64,000 nt of DNA, from NCBI GenBank assembly GCA_001896885.1, contig MKRJ01000028.1:1-64000 (forward strand), in the 5' to 3' direction. The notes under the pieces were generated by a model that made no database searches, was not told the DNA's origin, and saw nothing but the letters and a program-made list of their open reading frames with translations. This document shows positions 1 through 8,898 of this stretch, piece after piece. This DNA is from Rhizobiales bacterium 65-79 (GTDB lineage: Bacteria; Pseudomonadota; Alphaproteobacteria; Rhizobiales; Rhizobiaceae). Position numbers and translations under genes: made by a program. The first letter of the stretch is position 1. Each line of letters opens with the position of its first letter.

Positions 1-486
1 AAGCACATGACCGAGCGCAAGTCGGAGATCGCCATCCGCTTCAAGCAGGCGCCCTATACCGCCTTCCATAACACGCTGGTCGATAGCCTGCCGCCGAACT
101 GGCTCGTGCTGAGGATCGCGCCGAACGAGGGTATTTCGCTCCAGTTCGAGGTCAAGCGGCCCGGCCCGGAGGTCGAGCTTGCCGCCGTCAAGATGGATTT
201 CCGCTACGACGACTGGTTCCCCGACGTGCCGAATGTCGGCTACGAGACCTTGCTGCTCGATGTCATGTGCGGCGACCAGACGCTTTTCATGCGCGCCGAC
301 ATGGTCGAGCAGACATGGCGTATCGTCCAGCCCATGCTCGACGCCTGGGCGGGCGAAAAGGCGGACTTCCCGAACTATGCTTCGGGCAGCGCCGGGCCGA
401 AGGCGGCCGACGCGCTGCTTGCTCATTCCGGCAAGCGCGCCTGGCGCCCGCTCGAGGAGCCGGCGACGAAGAAATCGGAGCACTGA
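1..486 (+). CDS. zwf: glucose-6-phosphate 1-dehydrogenase, C-terminal part
   Basis: This is the C-terminal third of glucose-6-phosphate dehydrogenase, which oxidises glucose 6-phosphate to 6-phosphogluconolactone at the entry to the pentose-phosphate and Entner-Doudoroff pathways. The frame is already open at base 1, so the gene starts outside the window and the in-frame ATG at 7 is internal. The stretch EIAIRFKQAP, the beta-strand region around LRIAPNEGISLQFEVKRPG and the tail YETLLLDVMCGDQTLFMRAD are typical of the family's C-terminal domain. The catalytic N-terminal part cannot be seen. A ROK kinase that could supply its substrate follows 15 bp downstream. Confidence 0.9.
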   Translation, partial: KHMTERKSEIAIRFKQAPYTAFHNTLVDSLPPNWLVLRIAPNEGISLQFEVKRPGPEVELAAVKMDFRYDDWFPDVPNVGYETLLLDVMCGDQTLFMRADMVEQTWRIVQPMLDAWAGEKADFPNYASGSAGPKAADALLAHSGKRAWRPLEEPATKKSEH

Positions 487-501
487 CCCGGAGGTATTGT
501 C

Positions 502-1314
502 ATGGGCGGAAAATCGACGGGCAAGGCCAAGGGCGATGCGGGGCCGCATACGCTCGCCATCGACATCGGCGGCACCGGGCTAAAGGCCTCGGTGCTGGAC
601 AAGAACGGCAACATGATCGCCGAGGAGGTCCGGATCGACACGCCCTATCCGTGCCCGCCCAAGGTCATGCTGGAATCGCTGGAGAAACTGGTCGAGCCCC
701 TGCCGTCCTATGACCGGATATCGGTCGGCTTCCCCGGCGTCGTCGGCAAGGGCAAGGTGATCACCGCCCCGCATTTCGGCAACCGGGTCTGGTGCGATTT
801 CCCGCTGGCGGACGAGCTTTCGAAGCGCCTCGGCAGGCCGGTGCGGCTCCTGAACGACGCCGAGGTGCAGGGCTTCGGCGTCATCGTGGGGCGCGGGCTG
901 GAGGTCGTGCTGACGCTCGGCACCGGCGCCGGCACGGCCGTCTTCCGCGAGGGCGAACTGATGCCGCATCTGGAGCTTGCCCAGCATCCGATCGGCAAAT
1001 GGGGCACCTACAACGATTATGTCGGCGACAAGGCGCTGAAGAAGAAGGGAAAACGCAAATGGAACCGGCGCGTCGAGAAGACGGTCGCGATCCTCTACTC
1101 GCTCCTCCATTTCGACGTGCTCTATATCGGCGGCGGCAATGCCAGGAAGATCGAGGTCGTGCCGGACAACGTCATCATCGTGCCGAACGAGGCCGGCATC
1201 ACCGGCGGCGTGAAGCTGTGGCGTGCCCCGCGGGGACAGGGCGCCTTCGCCCATGAGGCGGCGGACAGGGCGGCATCCCCGGTCGCGGCAACGGCGGAAG
1301 CGGTGGCTTCCTGA
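502..1314 (+). CDS. ROK-family / polyphosphate glucokinase-like sugar kinase
   Basis: This 270-aa protein belongs to the ROK/ASKHA sugar-kinase group and most resembles bacterial polyphosphate or ATP glucokinases. The phosphate-1 motif AIDIGGTGLKASVLD lies near residues 18-32, the catalytic-Asp region LLNDAEVQGFG near 115-126, and the glycine-rich phosphate-2 loop LTLGTGAGTAVF just after. A good Shine-Dalgarno (GGAGG) precedes the ATG, and the gene follows zwf closely. The likely reaction is phosphorylation of glucose to glucose 6-phosphate, feeding the neighbouring dehydrogenase. Whether ATP or polyphosphate is the donor cannot be decided here. The last 30 residues are Ala-rich and probably disordered. 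Confidence 0.75.
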   Translation: MGGKSTGKAKGDAGPHTLAIDIGGTGLKASVLDKNGNMIAEEVRIDTPYPCPPKVMLESLEKLVEPLPSYDRISVGFPGVVGKGKVITAPHFGNRVWCDFPLADELSKRLGRPVRLLNDAEVQGFGVIVGRGLEVVLTLGTGAGTAVFREGELMPHLELAQHPIGKWGTYNDYVGDKALKKKGKRKWNRRVEKTVAILYSLLHFDVLYIGGGNARKIEVVPDNVIIVPNEAGITGGVKLWRAPRGQGAFAHEAADRAASPVAATAEAVAS

Positions 1315-1415
1315 AACGCGGCGATTGCGGTCGCTTGCCTCCGGAGCAGATGCGGACAGCCGGCACCCGCCGCAGCCGTCGACGCACTTGAGGTTCGGGC
1401 CGGCCTGTTGTCTGG

Positions 1416-2750
1416 TTGAGCATGCTTGCCGAAAATGACGCTCCGACCGAAACCGACGAAGCCCTGCTGGACCGCTTCCAGCGCGGTGCCTTCGACTATT
1501 TCCTGCGCTGGGTGAACCCCGGAAACGGCCTTGCCGCCGATACCTCGCGCGAAAATTCTCCCTGCTCGATCGCCGTCGTCGGCTTCGCGCTCTCCTGCTA
1601 TCCGGTCGCGGCGGAGCGCGGCTGGATGACGCGCGAGGCCGCCGCCCTGCGCACGCTCGCCACGCTCGATTTCTTCTGGGACAGCCCGCAATCGCCCGAG
1701 CCCGATGCCACCGGCTACAAGGGGTTCTACTACCATTTCATCGACATGGAGCGGGGCCGTCGCATCTGGCAATGCGAGCTTTCGCTGGTCGATACGGCGC
1801 TCCTGCTGGCCGGCGTTCTCGCCGCGGCGGCCTATTTTACCGGAAATGACAAGAAGGAAACGGCGATCCGCGCGCGCGCCGAGGCGCTCTATCGCCGCGT
1901 GGACTGGCACTGGGCCATGGGCGGGGAAGGCACGCTGCGGCAGGGCTGGAAGCCGGAGGGCGGCTTCCTGCATTATGGCTGGGAAGGCTACAACGAGGCG
2001 ACGATCCTCTATGTGCTGGCGCTGGCCTCGCCGGATCATCCGATCCCCGACGACGGCTACGCGGCCTGGACCCGGACCTACCAGTGGGAGAACATCTACG
2101 GCTACGACGTGCTCTATGGCGGGCCGCTTTTCATGCACCAATATTCGCATGCCTGGATCGATTTCGCCGGCATCCGCGACGATTTCATGCGCGAGAAGAA
2201 TTGCGACTATGCCGAGAACAGCCGGCGCGCGACGCTGATCCACCGCGAATATGCGCGCCGCAACCCGCACTCCTTTGCCGGATACGGCAAGGATTTCTGG
2301 GGACTGAGCGCGAATGACGGGCCGGGCGTGCGCCTGAAGATCGACGGGCAGGAGCGTCTCTTCTTCGATTACGCGGCGCGCGGCGCGCCCTACGGCCCGG
2401 ACGACGGCACGGTCGCGCCCTGGGCCGCGCTGGCGTCGCTCCCCTTCGCGCCGCGCGAGGCGATTTCCGCGCTGCGGCATTTCTGTGCGCGTTATCCCGG
2501 TTGCGCGCGCGAGGACAGGCTGCCGAGTTCCGTCAATCCGACGCTCGCCGGCCATGGGGGCTTCGGCCCGCACGGCTGGGTCTCGCCAGGCTATTACGGC
2601 CTTGATCAGGGCCTCGTCGCGATGATGATCGAGAATTATCGCTCCGGCCTGATCTGGAACCTGATGAAGCGCAACGAGTACATCCGCGCCGGGCTGAGGC
2701 GCGCCGGCTTCCGCGGCGGCTGGCTCGCGGAGGAAACCTTCGGGAGCTGA
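1416..2750 (+). CDS. glucoamylase-family protein
   Basis: The 444-aa product resembles the glycoamylase-like domain (PF10091) that also occurs in cyclic beta-1,2-glucan synthases of rhizobia. Hallmarks are the N-terminal FDYFLRWVNP, the acidic and aromatic stretches TLDFFWDS and GYKGFYYHFID, and LFMHQYSHAWIDF near residue 240, followed by conserved C-terminal motifs such as GFGPHGWVSPGYYGLDQG. No signal peptide is visible, so it is probably cytoplasmic. It likely acts on an alpha- or beta-glucan, but the substrate is unknown. The start is TTG at 1416 or ATG at 1422; neither has a strong ribosome-binding site. The next reading frame begins 14 bp after its stop. Confidence 0.75.
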   Translation: MSMLAENDAPTETDEALLDRFQRGAFDYFLRWVNPGNGLAADTSRENSPCSIAVVGFALSCYPVAAERGWMTREAAALRTLATLDFFWDSPQSPEPDATGYKGFYYHFIDMERGRRIWQCELSLVDTALLLAGVLAAAAYFTGNDKKETAIRARAEALYRRVDWHWAMGGEGTLRQGWKPEGGFLHYGWEGYNEATILYVLALASPDHPIPDDGYAAWTRTYQWENIYGYDVLYGGPLFMHQYSHAWIDFAGIRDDFMREKNCDYAENSRRATLIHREYARRNPHSFAGYGKDFWGLSANDGPGVRLKIDGQERLFFDYAARGAPYGPDDGTVAPWAALASLPFAPREAISALRHFCARYPGCAREDRLPSSVNPTLAGHGGFGPHGWVSPGYYGLDQGLVAMMIENYRSGLIWNLMKRNEYIRAGLRRAGFRGGWLAEETFGS

Positions 2751-2764
2751 CGAGGAACAAAGCG

Positions 2765-4294
2765 ATGCTGGACCGGCCAAGAGGCCCCGATTCCTTTCCT
2801 GTCGACCGAAGCGACCTCGAACATCTCGAAAGCGCCCGGCCGCATGGCTGGGTGAACCCGCAGCCTGCGCCCTGCTATAACCTCGTCGTGCTCGGCGGCG
2901 GGCCGGCTGGGCTTGTGGCGGCGCGCGGCGCGGTCGCCTTTGGCGCCAGGGTGGCGCTGGTCGAGGACGACATGATCGGCGGCGATTGCCTGAATGTCGG
3001 CTGCGTGCCCTCGAAGACGATCATCCGCACTTCGCGCCTCTATGCCGACATGGAGAATGCCCGGCATTTCGGGGCGCGGCTGGATGGCGGGATCGATGTC
3101 GATTTCCCGCTCGTCATGGACAGGATGCGCCGCATCCGCCAGCGCATCAGCCGCGAGGATTCCGTCCGCCGTCTGGCCGAGGAGGGGATCGACGTCTTCT
3201 TCGGCAAGGGCCGCTTCGCCGGTCCCGATACGCTCGAGGTGGAGGGGGCGCGTCTGCGCTTCCGCAAGGCGCTGGTAGCCACCGGCTCGCGTCCGCTCGA
3301 CCCGAAGATCCCCGGTCTCGACGAGGCCGGCTACCTCACCAACGAGAACGCCTTCAACCTGACCGCGCGGCCGTCGCGGATCCTGGTGGTCGGCGGCGGC
3401 CCGCTCGGATGCGAGACGGCGCAGGCCTTCGCGCGGCTCGGCATGAAGGTGGTGATCGCCCAGAACGAGCCGAAATTCCTGCCCTGGGAGGAGCGCGACG
3501 CGGCGCAGATCGTCTCCGACGCGCTCGCCCATGACGGCGTCGAGATACGCCTGAACACCGAGGTGGTCTCGGTCCGCATGGAAGGCCGCGAGAAGGTCGC
3601 CGACCTGGTCAACGGCGACTGGAAATCTTCCGTCACGGTCGACGAGATCATCGTCGGCGTCGGCCGTTCCCCCAATGTCGAGGGGATCGGGCTGGAAGCG
3701 GCGGGGGTCGAATACGACACGGTCAGGGGCATAAAGGTCGACGACTTCCTGCGCACCACGAACCGCCGGGTCTATGCCGCCGGCGACGTCTGCCTGAAAT
3801 ACAAGTTCACGCACATGGCTGACGCCTCGGCGCGGATCGCGGTGCGCAACGCGCTTTTCCTGGGCCGCTCGCGCATGAGCCCGCTTACGGTCCCGTGGTG
3901 CACCTATACCGATCCCGAGATCGCCCATGTCGGCATGTACGTGATCGAGGCGCGCGAACGCGGCATCCCGGTCCGCACCTTCACCATCCTCATGCACGAC
4001 GTCGACCGCGCCGTCACCGACGGCGAGGACGAGGGGTTCGTCAAGATCCATGTCAGGGAAGGCACCGACCGCATTCTCGGAGCGACGATCGTCGCGCGCC
4101 ATGCCGGCGAGATGATCAACGGCATATCGCTGGCGATCGGCAGCGGCATGGGCCTGCGCGCGCTGGCCGGCGTGATCCACACCTATCCGACCCAGGCCGA
4201 GGCGATAAAGATGGCGGCCGACGCCTATAACCGCACGCGGCTGACGCCTTTGATCAAGGCCATCGCCACGCGCTGGTTTTCCTGGATGCGGTGA
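2765..4294 (+). CDS. FAD-dependent pyridine nucleotide-disulfide oxidoreductase (mercuric-reductase-like)
   Basis: This 509-aa flavoprotein belongs to the class I pyridine nucleotide-disulfide oxidoreductases. It shows an N-terminal FAD Rossmann motif (VLGGGPAGLVAARGA), the redox-active disulfide motif GGDCLNVGCVPSK with two Cys four residues apart, a second NAD(P)-binding motif (VVGGGPLGCETAQAF), the FAD-ribityl motif RVYAAGDVC and a C-terminal dimerisation domain. The arrangement fits the branch often annotated as mercuric reductase or dihydrolipoamide dehydrogenase-like. There is no heavy-metal-binding domain and no C-terminal vicinal Cys pair, so true mercury reduction is unlikely. Substrate unknown. 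It is probably co-transcribed with the glucoamylase-family gene. Confidence 0.8.
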   Translation: MLDRPRGPDSFPVDRSDLEHLESARPHGWVNPQPAPCYNLVVLGGGPAGLVAARGAVAFGARVALVEDDMIGGDCLNVGCVPSKTIIRTSRLYADMENARHFGARLDGGIDVDFPLVMDRMRRIRQRISREDSVRRLAEEGIDVFFGKGRFAGPDTLEVEGARLRFRKALVATGSRPLDPKIPGLDEAGYLTNENAFNLTARPSRILVVGGGPLGCETAQAFARLGMKVVIAQNEPKFLPWEERDAAQIVSDALAHDGVEIRLNTEVVSVRMEGREKVADLVNGDWKSSVTVDEIIVGVGRSPNVEGIGLEAAGVEYDTVRGIKVDDFLRTTNRRVYAAGDVCLKYKFTHMADASARIAVRNALFLGRSRMSPLTVPWCTYTDPEIAHVGMYVIEARERGIPVRTFTILMHDVDRAVTDGEDEGFVKIHVREGTDRILGATIVARHAGEMINGISLAIGSGMGLRALAGVIHTYPTQAEAIKMAADAYNRTRLTPLIKAIATRWFSWMR

Positions 4295-4421
4295 TGGCAG
4301 CTACTTCTCTTCCCATTCTCGATGGGAAAGAGGTGGCTTGCGAACCAAACGCTATCGCCGAGCGAAACGAAATCGGATGAGGGGGTGACTGCCGACCGAG
4401 AAACCGAAGCGCCGGTCGCTG

Positions 4422-4928
4422 CTACCTGCTCCTCCTCCGCTCCGAGGCGGGCTGGAAAGCGACGCGCGAGTGGTAGGTGCAATACGGTCCGCTTTCGAGC
4501 GAGTCATTGCCGCAGAAGCTGAAATCCTCCGCCAGCGGGTCGCCGTTCGGCCATTTGCACGTGTGCTCCGTCAGTTCGATCAGCTTCAGCCGCCGCGAGA
4601 TCGGCACGACGACGTCCTCGACCGGACGCTGCTGGTATTGCGGCTCGGCGTCGAACTGCACCTGCAGCGCCGTCGCGCCGATCGACGTGGTGATGGGACG
4701 GGACGGCGCGCGGGGCGCGGATTTCATCGCGCCGCCGCCATGCGTGACCTTCTTCTGCCGCGTCGGAGCGGGGTTCGCGCGGCCGCGGCTCGAAAGCTTC
4801 AGCCGGTGCACCTTGCCGATCACCGCGTTGCGGCTCACTCCGCCGAGCTGCGCCGCGATCTGGCTGGCGCTCAGCCCCTCCGACCACAGCTTTCTGAGAA
4901 GTTCGACACGCTCGTCTGTCCAGTTCAT
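4422..4928 (-). CDS. gcrA: cell cycle regulator GcrA
   Basis: GcrA is an alphaproteobacterial sigma-70 cofactor that activates cell-cycle promoters containing methylated GANTC sites. The 168-aa product begins MNWTDERVELLRKLWSEG and carries the diagnostic N-terminal helix-turn-helix SASQIAAQLGGVSRNAVIGK. Its C-terminal half ends in the Cys/Trp-rich segment HTCKWPNGDP...FCGN...YCTYHSRVA, which is expected for the RNA-polymerase-binding part. The start at 4928 was chosen because GGAG lies about 10 nt upstream; a longer reading frame to 5003 lacks family similarity. It is transcribed divergently from argD. Several GANTC sites lie upstream. Confidence 0.93.
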   Translation of the reverse strand: MNWTDERVELLRKLWSEGLSASQIAAQLGGVSRNAVIGKVHRLKLSSRGRANPAPTRQKKVTHGGGAMKSAPRAPSRPITTSIGATALQVQFDAEPQYQQRPVEDVVVPISRRLKLIELTEHTCKWPNGDPLAEDFSFCGNDSLESGPYCTYHSRVAFQPASERRRSR

Positions 4929-4955
4929 CAGGCACGCTCCTGTATGCGGCGTGCG

Positions 4956-5106
4956 GAATCGGAATCCATCATCGGCCCGACAAATGCCGGGGCGATACCA
5001 CATCTATACGGTTGCTAGGTCCGCCGCACGAAATCTAGTTCTTCGTAGCTCGCAAATTACCTTATCGGCTGACTCGGTGACAAGAGTCGGCAAAGTTCAG
5101 CGAATC
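4956..5106. promoter_or_regulatory. cluster of GANTC (CcrM-type) methylation sites upstream of gcrA
   Basis: Five GANTC pentamers occur in about 150 bp ahead of gcrA: GAATC at 4956-4960 and 4962-4966, GACTC at 5073-5077, GAGTC at 5086-5090 and GAATC at 5102-5106. A random sequence would give about one per 256 bp. CcrM methylates GANTC in this bacterial group, and the state of such sites controls gcrA-class promoters, so a regulatory role is plausible but unproven here. Confidence 0.4.
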
Positions 5107-5340
5107 GGTTTTTTCGGTTTTCCCCAACTTGCCCGATACTGCTGTATCTCGCCTGCAACACTGGCCCATCGCCCACCGAAGCCGACCGGCGGGGCTTGGT
5201 CCAGCCCATGCCGGCTTTCCTGGCGCCACGTGCCGACAGCCGCGCGGTCGCCTCGGAATGGCAGATAGGCAAGGCCGCGCTTCATTGCAATCCGGCCGCC
5301 GCTGTCGCCGGACATGCCGGGCTTGCGCCCCATCTTCGCG
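5107..5340. other. intergenic region between gcrA and argD, no gene seen
   Basis: No convincing coding frame is present between the GANTC cluster upstream of gcrA and the argD promoter. The open frames here are short, overlap on both strands, and lack ribosome-binding sites and family similarity. A small RNA in this stretch cannot be excluded from sequence alone. Confidence 0.4.
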
Positions 5341-5369
5341 TTGACAGGGCAGCGCAAAACCCTGATATA
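5341..5369 (+). promoter_or_regulatory. predicted sigma-70 promoter of argD-argF
   Basis: A perfect -35 hexamer TTGACA (5341-5346) is followed after 17 bp by GATATA (5364-5369) as the -10. Transcription would start near 5376, giving a leader of about 95 nt before the argD start codon. This is a sequence prediction only. Confidence 0.55.
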
Positions 5370-5377
5370 GAATGGCG

Positions 5378-5403
5378 AAGCCGTCCCCCGGGGCGGCTTT
5401 TTT
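5378..5403 (+). terminator. GC-rich hairpin with T-run in the argD leader
   Basis: The sequence forms a stem from GCCGTCC and GGGCGGC around a C-rich loop, directly followed by six T residues, which is the form of an intrinsic terminator. It lies at the predicted 5' end of the argD transcript, too close to that start site to terminate it efficiently. It may instead end an upstream transcript or protect the 5' end of the mRNA. Confidence 0.5.
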
Positions 5404-5470
5404 GATTTCGGGCGCGCTGACCGGCAGGAAGGCTGAAGATGAAGCCGGCCGCGGCCTTCGGAGAGGCAAG

Positions 5471-6661
5471 ATGACGAGTTCGGCACTTTACGAGACTTTC
5501 GCGCGGGCCCCCCTGGCATTCGACCGGGGCGAGGGCACCTGGCTCCTGACCAGCCAGGGCGAGCGATATCTCGACTTTGCCGGCGGCATCGCGGTCAATT
5601 CGCTCGGCCACAGCCATCCGCATCTCGTCGCCTCGCTCACCGAGCAGGCGGGCAAGCTCTGGCATGTCTCCAATCTCTACGAGATTCCCGGGCAGGAGCG
5701 GCTCGGCGAGCGGCTGGTCGCCAACAGCTTTGCCGACAAGGTGTTCTTCACCAATTCGGGCGCCGAGGCGCTCGAATGCGCCATCAAGACGGCCCGCCGC
5801 TACCATTATGTGAACGGAAGGCCGGAGAAGTTCCGTATCCTCACCTTCGAAGGCGCCTTCCATGGGCGCACGCTCGCGACCATCGCCGCCGGCGGACAGA
5901 AGAAGTACCTCGAAGGCTTCGGCCCCAAGGTCGAAGGCTTCGACCAGGTGGCCTTCGGCGACATCGAGGCTGCCAGGAAGGCGATAGTGCCCGAGACGGC
6001 CGCCATCCTCGTGGAACCCATCCAGGGCGAGGGCGGCATCCGTGTCGCCCCGGCGCAGTTCCTGAAGGATCTCCGCGAGCTTTGCGACAAGCACGAACTG
6101 CTGCTCTTGCTCGACGAGGTGCAGTGCGGCGTCGGCCGTACCGGCAAGCTCTTCGCCTATGAGTGGGCGGGCATCAGGCCGGACGTCATGGCGATCGCCA
6201 AGGGGATCGGCGGCGGCTTTCCGATGGGCGCGTGTCTCGCCACCAGCGACGCCGCCGCCGGCATGACGGCCGGCGTGCACGGCACGACCTTCGGCGGCAA
6301 TCCGTTGGCGATGGCCGTCGGCAACGCAGTGCTCGACGTGATCCTGGAAAAAGGCTTCCTCGAGGATGTCCAGCGCAAGGGACTGGCGTTCAAGCAGGCG
6401 CTCGCTTCGGTCATCGACGAATTCCCGTCGGTGTTCGAGGAGATACGCGGCGCCGGCCTTCTTCTCGGCCTGAAATGCAAGGCCCCGAACGCGGCGGTCA
6501 ACGCTGCCTTCCGCGATCAGAACCTGCTGACCGTCCCCGGCGGCGACAATGTGGTGCGGCTCCTGCCGCCGCTCACCGTCACCGACGAGGAGATCAGGCT
6601 CGCGGTGGAGCGCATACGCGCGGGCGCCGCCACCCTGGCCTCCGCCAACGGGAAGGCATGA
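5471..6661 (+). CDS. argD: acetylornithine aminotransferase
   Basis: ArgD is a PLP-dependent class III aminotransferase that converts N-acetylglutamate semialdehyde to N-acetylornithine in arginine synthesis. The 396-aa product contains [14 protein letters not shown] (residues 93-106), the substrate-loop segment [29 protein letters not shown] with the cofactor Asp near 215, and the Schiff-base lysine in [14 protein letters not shown] (K244). The ATG at 5471 is preceded by GAGAGG. The stop codon overlaps the argF start as ATGA, so the two are translationally coupled. Confidence 0.93.
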   Translation: MTSSALYETFARAPLAFDRGEGTWLLTSQGERYLDFAGGIAVNSLGHSHPHLVASLTEQAGKLWHVSNLYEIPGQERLGERLVANSFADKVFFTNSGAEALECAIKTARRYHYVNGRPEKFRILTFEGAFHGRTLATIAAGGQKKYLEGFGPKVEGFDQVAFGDIEAARKAIVPETAAILVEPIQGEGGIRVAPAQFLKDLRELCDKHELLLLLDEVQCGVGRTGKLFAYEWAGIRPDVMAIAKGIGGGFPMGACLATSDAAAGMTAGVHGTTFGGNPLAMAVGNAVLDVILEKGFLEDVQRKGLAFKQALASVIDEFPSVFEEIRGAGLLLGLKCKAPNAAVNAAFRDQNLLTVPGGDNVVRLLPPLTVTDEEIRLAVERIRAGAATLASANGKA

Positions 6662-7593
6662 CGGCCATGGCAGGCAAACAGGGCTCGCTCAGGCATTTCA
6701 CCGACCTGTCGACCGTGTCGGCGGCGGATTTGCGCGCCATCCTCGACGATGCCGGCAAGCGCAAGGCGCGCATCAAGGCGGGCGAGACCGAGCGGCCGCT
6801 CGCCGGCAAGACGCTTGCCATGATCTTCGACAAGCCCTCGACCCGCACGCGCGTCTCCTTCGACGTGGCGATGCGCCAGCTCGGCGGCGAGACCATCATG
6901 CTGACCGGAGCCGAAATGCAGCTCGGCCGCAGCGAGACCATCGCCGATACCGCCAAGGTGCTGTCGCGCTATGTCGACATCATCATGATGCGCACGACCT
7001 CGCACGACCGGCTGCTCGAGATGACGCAGCATGCCACGATCCCCGTCATCAACGGGCTGACCGACGACACCCATCCCTGCCAGTTGATGGCCGACGTGAT
7101 GACCTACGAGGAGCATCGCGGCAGCGTGAAGGGCAAGACCTTCGCCTGGTCGGGCGACGGCAACAACGTCCTGAATTCGCTGATGGAAGCTTCGGCGCGC
7201 TTCGGCTTCCGCCTGAATGTCGCGACACCCGACGGCAGCGAGCCGGCCGACTGCTACGTCGACTGGGCCCGGCGGAACGGCGGCAACGTCGCCCTCACCA
7301 CTTCGCCCCAGGATGCGGTCCGCGATGCGGATTGCGTCGTCACCGACACCTGGGTCTCGATGGGCCAGGAGCATCGCGCGCGCGGCCACAACATCTTCGC
7401 GCCCTACCAGGTCAACGGCGCGCTGATGAAGCTCGCGGCGAAGGACGCGCTCTTCATGCATTGTCTGCCGGCGCATCGCGGCGAGGAGGTGACCGACGAG
7501 GTGATCGACGGCCCGCATTCCGTGGTGTTCGACGAGGCGGAGAACCGCCTGCACGCGCAGAAGGCCGTGATCGCCTGGTGCCTGGGGGCTTGA
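6658..7593 (+). CDS. argF: ornithine carbamoyltransferase
   Basis: ArgF joins carbamoyl phosphate to ornithine to form citrulline. The 311-aa protein has all family signatures: the carbamoyl-phosphate loop STRTR at residues 61-65, HPCQ at 139-142, the ornithine-binding SMG loop in DTWVSMGQE near 230-238 and [11 protein letters not shown] from 268. The start at 6658 overlaps the argD stop (ATGA); an ATG three codons later (6667) is an alternative. The argD-argF-hslO order is common in Hyphomicrobiales. Confidence 0.94.
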   Translation: MTAMAGKQGSLRHFTDLSTVSAADLRAILDDAGKRKARIKAGETERPLAGKTLAMIFDKPSTRTRVSFDVAMRQLGGETIMLTGAEMQLGRSETIADTAKVLSRYVDIIMMRTTSHDRLLEMTQHATIPVINGLTDDTHPCQLMADVMTYEEHRGSVKGKTFAWSGDGNNVLNSLMEASARFGFRLNVATPDGSEPADCYVDWARRNGGNVALTTSPQDAVRDADCVVTDTWVSMGQEHRARGHNIFAPYQVNGALMKLAAKDALFMHCLPAHRGEEVTDEVIDGPHSVVFDEAENRLHAQKAVIAWCLGA

Positions 7594-7701
7594 GCCTCCG
7601 GGGCTGGCTCGCGGCTTGATAGGGCAGTCCTGCGTACCTATCTGGCGGGGATCACCGTTTTATCGGCTCATCCGCGCGTCCTGCCCTGGCGGCACGCCCC
7701 A

Positions 7702-8727
7702 ATGGAGTTCGGTCAATTGATCGCGCCTGAAAGCAAACCCACCGAACGCAAGCTTGGGGAATTCGGCCATGCGGGCGACGACCACGTCGTTCCCTTCGAG
7801 GTAGGCGCGCTCGACATTCGCGGCCGCAGCGTGCAGCTGGGCCCGATCCTCGACCAGATCCTCGGCCGCCACGCCTATCCGGAGCCGGTCGCCCGGCTCC
7901 TGGCGGAAGCGGTCGTGCTCACCGCGCTGCTCGGCACGTCGCTCAAATTCAACGGCAAGTTCATCCTGCAGACCCGCTCCGACGGCCCGGTCGACATGCT
8001 GGTTGCCGATTTCTCCACGCCGCAGTCGATGCGCGCCTATGCACGCTACGATCAGCAGGCGGTGGATAAGGCGATCGAGGCCGGCGACACCGCGCCCGAG
8101 GCGCTGCTCGGCAGCGGCGTGCTGGCGCTGACCATCGACCAGGGCGACCACATGCAGCGCTACCAGGGCGTCGTGCCGCTCGACCGCACCTCGCTCGAGG
8201 AAGCGGCGCGCGTCTATTTCCGCCAGTCGGAGCAGATCCCGACCGACGTGCGGCTTGCCGTCGCCAAGATGGTGGTGCGCGGCAACGCCGGCGCGGAGGA
8301 GCGCTGGCGCGCCGGCGGGCTGATGACGCAGTTCCTGCCCGACGCGACGGAACGCCGGCGCCTGCCGGACCTGCCGGGCGGCGACGTTCCGGAAGACGAA
8401 ATCGCGGCGGAGGACGGCACGGACGATGCGTGGAAGGAGACGCTGGCCCTGATGTCGACGGTCGAGGCCGTGGAACTCGTCGATCCGGAGGTCGGGGCCG
8501 AACGGCTGCTCTACCGGCTGTTCCACGAGCACGGAGTTCGCGTCTATGACGGTACGGAAGTGGTCGACGACTGCTCCTGCTCGCGCGAGAAGATCAAGGC
8601 GATCCTCGACAATTTCACCGCCGAGGAGATCGACTCCTCGATCGAAGGCGGCGTCATCCGCGTGGATTGCGAGTTCTGCTCGACCAGCTACGAGTTCGAT
8701 CCGGCCGAGTTCAAGCCGAAGAACTGA
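7702..8727 (+). CDS. hslO: Hsp33 family redox-regulated chaperone
   Basis: Hsp33 is a cytoplasmic holdase activated by oxidative unfolding. The 341-aa protein ends in the redox-switch zinc module with CSC at 291-293 and CEFC at 323-326, the four cysteines that bind zinc when reduced. The N-terminal chaperone domain shows the expected helix and sheet segments, such as LTALLGTSLKFNGKFILQTRSDG. The gene follows argF by about 110 bp and probably belongs to the same region of co-expression. An acidic insertion near residues 225-245 is common in alphaproteobacterial members. Confidence 0.92.
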   Translation: MEFGQLIAPESKPTERKLGEFGHAGDDHVVPFEVGALDIRGRSVQLGPILDQILGRHAYPEPVARLLAEAVVLTALLGTSLKFNGKFILQTRSDGPVDMLVADFSTPQSMRAYARYDQQAVDKAIEAGDTAPEALLGSGVLALTIDQGDHMQRYQGVVPLDRTSLEEAARVYFRQSEQIPTDVRLAVAKMVVRGNAGAEERWRAGGLMTQFLPDATERRRLPDLPGGDVPEDEIAAEDGTDDAWKETLALMSTVEAVELVDPEVGAERLLYRLFHEHGVRVYDGTEVVDDCSCSREKIKAILDNFTAEEIDSSIEGGVIRVDCEFCSTSYEFDPAEFKPKN

Positions 8728-8749
8728 GGGCAAGCATCCGAGGCATGCT

Positions 8750-8873
8750 CACCCCACCCGCCTCGCTTTGCTCGGCACCCTCCCCTTTGTAGGGGAGGGA
8801 AAGCGCCGGCCGCGCCGCTTTTTCCTCCCCCTCTGAGGGGGAGGTGGCCCGAAGAGCCGGAGGGGGTGGATTT
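8750..8873. repeat. intergenic palindromic repeat, copy 1
   Basis: A GC-rich element of about 120 bp downstream of hslO contains two nested palindromes, CTCCCCTTTGTAGGGGAG and CTCCCCCTCTGAGGGGGAG, between CACCCTCC and GGAGGGGGTG type flanks. A second diverged copy lies at 10869-10995. It resembles the abundant intergenic palindromic elements of rhizobial genomes. It may act as a transcription end or as a REP-like element. Confidence 0.65.
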
Positions 8874-8898
8874 CAGATGCACGTCATCGGGGAGATGA

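Noticed and set aside
1122..2780. 552-aa minus-strand reading frame opposite the glucoamylase-family gene.
   Set aside because: Overlaps a conserved gene over its whole length and has no recognisable domain.
2765..4294. True mercuric reductase and a mer operon.
   Set aside because: No heavy-metal domain, no C-terminal Cys pair and no mer regulator or transporter nearby.
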